Both the position numbers and the translations under genes were made by a program. The notes under the pieces are model-generated. The model did no database searches, was not told the origin of the DNA, and worked only from the letters and a program-made list of their open reading frames with translations. From Oscillospiraceae bacterium (GTDB lineage: Bacteria; Bacillota; Clostridia; Oscillospirales; UBA929): a stretch of DNA of 8,904 bases. Positions 6,118 to 8,904 of this stretch are shown piece by piece. The stretch covers positions 1 through 8,904 of the forward strand of contig JAITQI010000133.1 of NCBI GenBank assembly GCA_031289065.1, read 5' to 3'. How positions within the stretch are numbered: position 1 is the first letter of the stretch; the number at the start of each line of letters is the position of its first letter.

Positions 6118-6932
6118 TCGGATTCGCTCCCCCTGTCAAATGAGCCGTGGGCCTGTTCCACCGCGAGCCGGACGTCAAGGGCGGCGTCCGCCCCGGCGGT
6201 TCGGGTCAGATGGGCCAAATACTCGATGTTGCCCTCTGGGCCGCGTATGGGGGAATGGGTCAGGCCGACGGGCCGGTAACCGGCCTGGCGGGCGTCCCCA
6301 AGAAAACGTTCCAGCACTTCCATATGTACCGCCGGGTCGCGGACGACGCCTTTTTTGCCCACCTTGCCCCGCCCGGCCTCGAATTGGGGCTTGACCAGGC
6401 AGACGGCCAGGCCGGAATCGGTCAGCAACGGGGCGACGGCGGGTAGCACCAGCCGCAGGGAGATGAAGGACAGATCCATGACGGCGAGGTCCAGGGGGAC
6501 GCCGATCTTTTCCGGGGTGACGTATCGAATGTTGGTGCGCTCCATGACGGTGACCCGGGGATCCTGGCGCAGTTTCCAGTCCAGTTGGCCGTAGCCCACG
6601 TCCACCGCCCAGACATGGCGGGCGCCGCGCCCCAGGAGACAGTCGGTAAAGCCGCCGGTGGAAGCCCCGGCGTCCAGGGCCGACAGGCCGACGACCGCAA
6701 TTCCGAAGGCGTCCAGCGCCTTTTGCAGCTTCAGGCCGCCCCGGCTGACAAAGCCCACCGGGTCGCCCCGCACCTCGATCACGGCGTCCGGCAGAACCGG
6801 CAGGCCGGGTTTGTCCTCCTTGCGGCCGTCCACGTAGACCAGGCCGCTCATTACGGTGGTTTTGGCCCGCTCCCGGCTGGGACACAGACCCCGGGCGGTG
6901 AGCAGGACATCCAGCCGCTCTTTGGCGGCCAT
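6114..6932 (-). CDS. tlyA: TlyA family rRNA 2'-O-methyltransferase (YqxC)
   Basis: TlyA-type proteins are S-adenosylmethionine-dependent 2'-O-methyltransferases of rRNA; the mycobacterial enzyme modifies both subunits and affects capreomycin sensitivity, and an older label is hemolysin A. The 272-residue product has an N-terminal S4 RNA-binding domain (about 4-60, with ERLDVLLTARGL and VYVDGR) and an FtsJ/RrmJ-like methyltransferase domain with the SAM-binding LDAGASTGGFTD at 86-97. A K-D-K-E catalytic set fits Lys68 (SRGGLKL), Asp153 (VMDLS), Lys181 (VKPQFE) and Glu237 (NIEYL). The ATG at 6932 gives MAAKERLDVLL, a normal family start, and overlaps the dxs stop as TAATG; an in-frame extension to 7010 inside dxs adds 26 arginine-rich residues unlike the family and was rejected. 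No clear ribosome site precedes it, so coupling to dxs is likely. The rRNA target here is not established. Confidence 0.94.
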   Translation of the reverse strand: MAAKERLDVLLTARGLCPSRERAKTTVMSGLVYVDGRKEDKPGLPVLPDAVIEVRGDPVGFVSRGGLKLQKALDAFGIAVVGLSALDAGASTGGFTDCLLGRGARHVWAVDVGYGQLDWKLRQDPRVTVMERTNIRYVTPEKIGVPLDLAVMDLSFISLRLVLPAVAPLLTDSGLAVCLVKPQFEAGRGKVGKKGVVRDPAVHMEVLERFLGDARQAGYRPVGLTHSPIRGPEGNIEYLAHLTRTAGADAALDVRLAVEQAHGSFDRGSESE

Positions 6933-8797
6933 TACCGGGCGGCCCGCGCCGGCGCGGGAAAGAAGGCGCTGCCGATCCGCCGGACGACCCCGTCGGGATC
7001 CAGGCCGCACAGCTTGGACAGGGCGGAAGGGCTTCCGTGGGTGACAAAACCGTCCCCCAGGTTGATGAGTTCCGCTTTGAACGCGCCGACCTCCATGAGG
7101 GTCAGGGCGGACAACAGCCGCTGGCCGACAGAGCCTTCGCTGACACAGTCCTCCAGCACGGCCAGGCGTCCGGTTGATGCCAGGGATTCGGCCACCGGTT
7201 CGGCGTCGAGGGGGCGCAGGGCGATCAGTTTGATCAGATCGACCTCGATCCCCCGCCCGGCCAGGCGCCGGGCTGCCGCCAGCGCCGTGTTGAGCATGGC
7301 CCCGTAGGTCACCAGGGTGAGGTCGTCGCCCCGGCGCAGCAGGGCGGTCTCGGCGCGGCAGTCGGTGTATTCCCCTTCTTCGCCCCGGGGCCAGCGCAGG
7401 GCGACAGGGCCGCGGGCGTTAAGGGCCAGGGCCAGCAGGGCCTCCTGTTCGGCGAAAGAGGCGGGGGCCCAGACGGTCATGTTGGGGATGTGGGACAGGA
7501 AGGCCGGATCGAAGACGCCGTGGTGGGTTTCGCCGTCCTCCCCCACCAGCCCGGCCCGGTCTATGGCAAAAACGACGGGCAGATTTTGCAGAGCCACGTC
7601 GTGGATGATCTGGTCATAGGAGCGCTGCAAAAACGAGGAGTAGACGGCGCAGACGGGGCGAAGGCCCTGCTTGGCCAGTCCGGCGGCCATGGTGACCGCG
7701 TGAGCCTCAGCGATGCCCACGTCGAAAAAGCGTTCGGGAAACCGTTGGGCGAAGTCGGTCAGCCCCACCCCGTCCCGCATGGCGGCCGTGACGGCGCACA
7801 CCCGGGTGTCGCGTTCGGCCAGGGCGCATAGGGCCCGCCCGAAGGCGGCGGAGAAGGTGTCCCCGGTTTTGGCGACGCTTTGGCCGGAGGTGACGTCAAA
7901 CCGGGCCACGCCGTGGAAGGCGGCGGGGTTTGTCTCGGAAGGGATGTATCCCTTCCCTTTTTTGGTGACCAAGTGGATGAGGACGGGCCGCCGCAGGGCT
8001 TTAGCCGCTTCCAACAGGCGAACGACGGCGGGGATGTCGTGTCCGTCGGCGGGGCCGAGATAGTAAAAACCCATGTTCTCAAACATGGAGCCGGGCAGCA
8101 CCGCGCCCTTGACCGCCGTCTTGACCCGGCGCAGGAGTCTGTCCACCCGTTTGCCGCCGGGGAGTGGGTCGATGACCTTGTGATAGACCTTTTTGAGGCG
8201 GAAATACTCCGGTTTGGTGCGCAGGGCGGCCAGATGCCGGGCGACCGCGCCCTCGCTTTTGGCGATGCTCATGTCGTTGTCGTTGAGGATGACGATGAGG
8301 GGTTCGCCGCTCTGACCGGCGTCGTTTAAGCCCTCGTAGGCCAATCCGCCGGTGAGCGAGCCGTCGCCCAGGACGGCTAACACATGGTAATCCTCGCCGC
8401 GCAGGGTGCGGGCCCGGGCCATGCCCAAGGCCGCCGACACCGAGGTGGAGGCGTGGCCGGTGGCGAAGGCGTCGTGTGCGCTCTCCCCCGGTTTGGGGAA
8501 GCCGGACATGCGCCCCAGGGAGCGCAGACTGGAAAAAGCTCCCCGGCGGCCGGTGAGGAGCTTGTGGGTGTAGCACTGATGGCCCACGTCGAAGATGAGA
8601 CGGTCGTGGGCGGTGTCAAACACACGATGCAGGGCGACGGTCAATTCGACCACGCCCAGGTTGGAGGCCAAATGGCCGCCGGTATGCGCCACATTTCGGA
8701 TCAGGAAGGCCCTGATCTCAGCGCACAGGCGGTCAAGCTGCCCCGCGTCCAGGGTTTTTACGTCCCCGGGCGATGCGATTTTGTCAAGCAGGCTCAT
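6932..8797 (-). CDS. dxs: 1-deoxy-D-xylulose-5-phosphate synthase
   Basis: DXS condenses pyruvate and glyceraldehyde 3-phosphate with thiamine diphosphate (TPP) as cofactor, the first step of the non-mevalonate isoprenoid pathway. The 621-residue length is standard. Key parts in order: AHTGGHLASNLGVVEL (37-52); GHAST (114-118); the TPP motif from GDG at 144-146 (GDGSLTGGLAYEGLNDAG) to the asparagines of LNDNDMSI near 172-174; the pyrimidine domain with GIAEAHAVT at 361-369, where Glu364 matches the catalytic glutamate; YSSFLQRSYDQ (386-396); DRAGLVGEDGETHHGVFD (413-430); and a transketolase C-terminal domain from about 490. The residue after Glu364 is Ala where most family members have Gln. 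The ATG at 8797 has GTGAGG about 6 bases upstream, partly in the preceding stop codon. It heads the dxs-tlyA-nadK-argR-recN cluster. Confidence 0.97.
   Translation of the reverse strand: MSLLDKIASPGDVKTLDAGQLDRLCAEIRAFLIRNVAHTGGHLASNLGVVELTVALHRVFDTAHDRLIFDVGHQCYTHKLLTGRRGAFSSLRSLGRMSGFPKPGESAHDAFATGHASTSVSAALGMARARTLRGEDYHVLAVLGDGSLTGGLAYEGLNDAGQSGEPLIVILNDNDMSIAKSEGAVARHLAALRTKPEYFRLKKVYHKVIDPLPGGKRVDRLLRRVKTAVKGAVLPGSMFENMGFYYLGPADGHDIPAVVRLLEAAKALRRPVLIHLVTKKGKGYIPSETNPAAFHGVARFDVTSGQSVAKTGDTFSAAFGRALCALAERDTRVCAVTAAMRDGVGLTDFAQRFPERFFDVGIAEAHAVTMAAGLAKQGLRPVCAVYSSFLQRSYDQIIHDVALQNLPVVFAIDRAGLVGEDGETHHGVFDPAFLSHIPNMTVWAPASFAEQEALLALALNARGPVALRWPRGEEGEYTDCRAETALLRRGDDLTLVTYGAMLNTALAAARRLAGRGIEVDLIKLIALRPLDAEPVAESLASTGRLAVLEDCVSEGSVGQRLLSALTLMEVGAFKAELINLGDGFVTHGSPSALSKLCGLDPDGVVRRIGSAFFPAPARAAR
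6943..6958. repeat. Perfect 16-bp palindrome at the dxs/tlyA junction
   Basis: CCCGCGCC followed directly by GGCGCGGG reads the same on both strands. As RNA it can fold as a six-base-pair G/C stem with a four-base loop. It lies in the final dxs codons (PAPARA region) and ends 10 bases before the tlyA ATG, where a ribosome site would normally be. It may mask tlyA initiation until dxs-translating ribosomes open it, or be a by-product of Pro/Ala/Arg codons in GC-rich DNA. Confidence 0.5.
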
Positions 8798-8804
8798 AGC
8801 GGCC

Positions 8805-8904
8805 TCACTGTCCGTTGGATTTCCGCCTGAACAGGCGGGAAAGCATGTCGCCGAAGCGGCCCATTAAATGGACGATCTCGGTGCTGTAGTTCATGGCGAA
8901 GCCT
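8805..8904 (-). CDS. C-terminal end of an unrecognised upstream protein (runs off the right edge)
   Basis: The frame is open from the window edge to a TGA at 8807-8805 and ends 7 bp before the dxs ATG, the tight spacing seen elsewhere in this cluster. The visible end contains the stretch IVHLMGRFGDMLSRLFRRKS: an amphipathic-looking helix followed by a basic tail, ending NGQ. An ATG at 8894 could start a 29-residue peptide, but only 10 bases precede it in the window and they show no ribosome site, so the tail of a longer gene is more likely. In Bacillus and many Clostridia the gene here is ispA or a neighbour of it; I do not recognise these residues as the end of IspA or XseB and assign no function. 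Confidence 0.5.
   Translation of the reverse strand, partial: GFAMNYSTEIVHLMGRFGDMLSRLFRRKSNGQ

Noticed and set aside
6933..7010. Extended upstream start for tlyA adding 26 residues inside dxs
   Set aside because: The extension is basic and unlike TlyA proteins; ATG 6932 gives the normal family length and the TAATG junction.
1..8904. Mobile elements, CRISPR arrays, tRNA/rRNA genes, riboswitches, prophage or defence genes
   Set aside because: Coding sequence fills nearly the whole window with recognisable housekeeping genes, and no direct-repeat arrays, transposase motifs or room for structured leaders were found by eye.

Overview
The window is a compact, GC-rich block of bacterial housekeeping genes, all read from the minus strand (right to left). 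Gene order and protein signatures point to a high-GC member of the Clostridia, probably a gut Oscillospiraceae/Ruminococcaceae-type organism. The order dxs-tlyA-nadK-argR-recN is the Firmicutes arrangement: Bacillus subtilis has dxs-yqxC-ahrC-recN. A site-2 protease next to scpA-scpB is also common in this phylum. The genus assignment is an inference.

In transcription order the window holds: the last residues of an unrecognised upstream protein (8805-8904); dxs (isoprenoid precursor synthesis, 6932-8797); tlyA/yqxC (rRNA methyltransferase family, 6114-6932); nadK (NADP synthesis, 5260-6117); argR (arginine repressor, 4774-5232); recN (DNA repair, 3046-4767); tyrS (tyrosyl-tRNA synthetase, 1826-3049). 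After a 64-bp gap come an M50/site-2 family membrane metalloprotease (1102-1761, TTG start), scpA (329-1102) and the first 97 codons of scpB (1-292), which runs off the left edge.

Packing is extreme. Four junctions share bases: TAATG at dxs/tlyA, ATGA at tlyA/nadK, ATGA at recN/tyrS and TGATG at protease/scpA. The other gaps are 6 to 36 bp, apart from the 64 bp after tyrS. This suggests two translationally coupled transcription units: dxs to tyrS, perhaps starting further upstream, and protease-scpA-scpB. The gap between them holds a short GC-rich hairpin without a U-tract and a weak possible promoter overlapping the tyrS stop codon.

The genes do not form one pathway. They cover isoprenoids, rRNA modification, NADP, arginine control, recombination repair, tRNA charging and chromosome segregation (ScpA and ScpB are the kleisin and partner of SMC condensin). 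No mobile element, CRISPR array, RNA gene, prophage part or defence system is visible, and no stretch over about 65 bp lacks a gene. I found no sign of an undescribed system. The findings below are small points on expression signals, gene order and residue variants.
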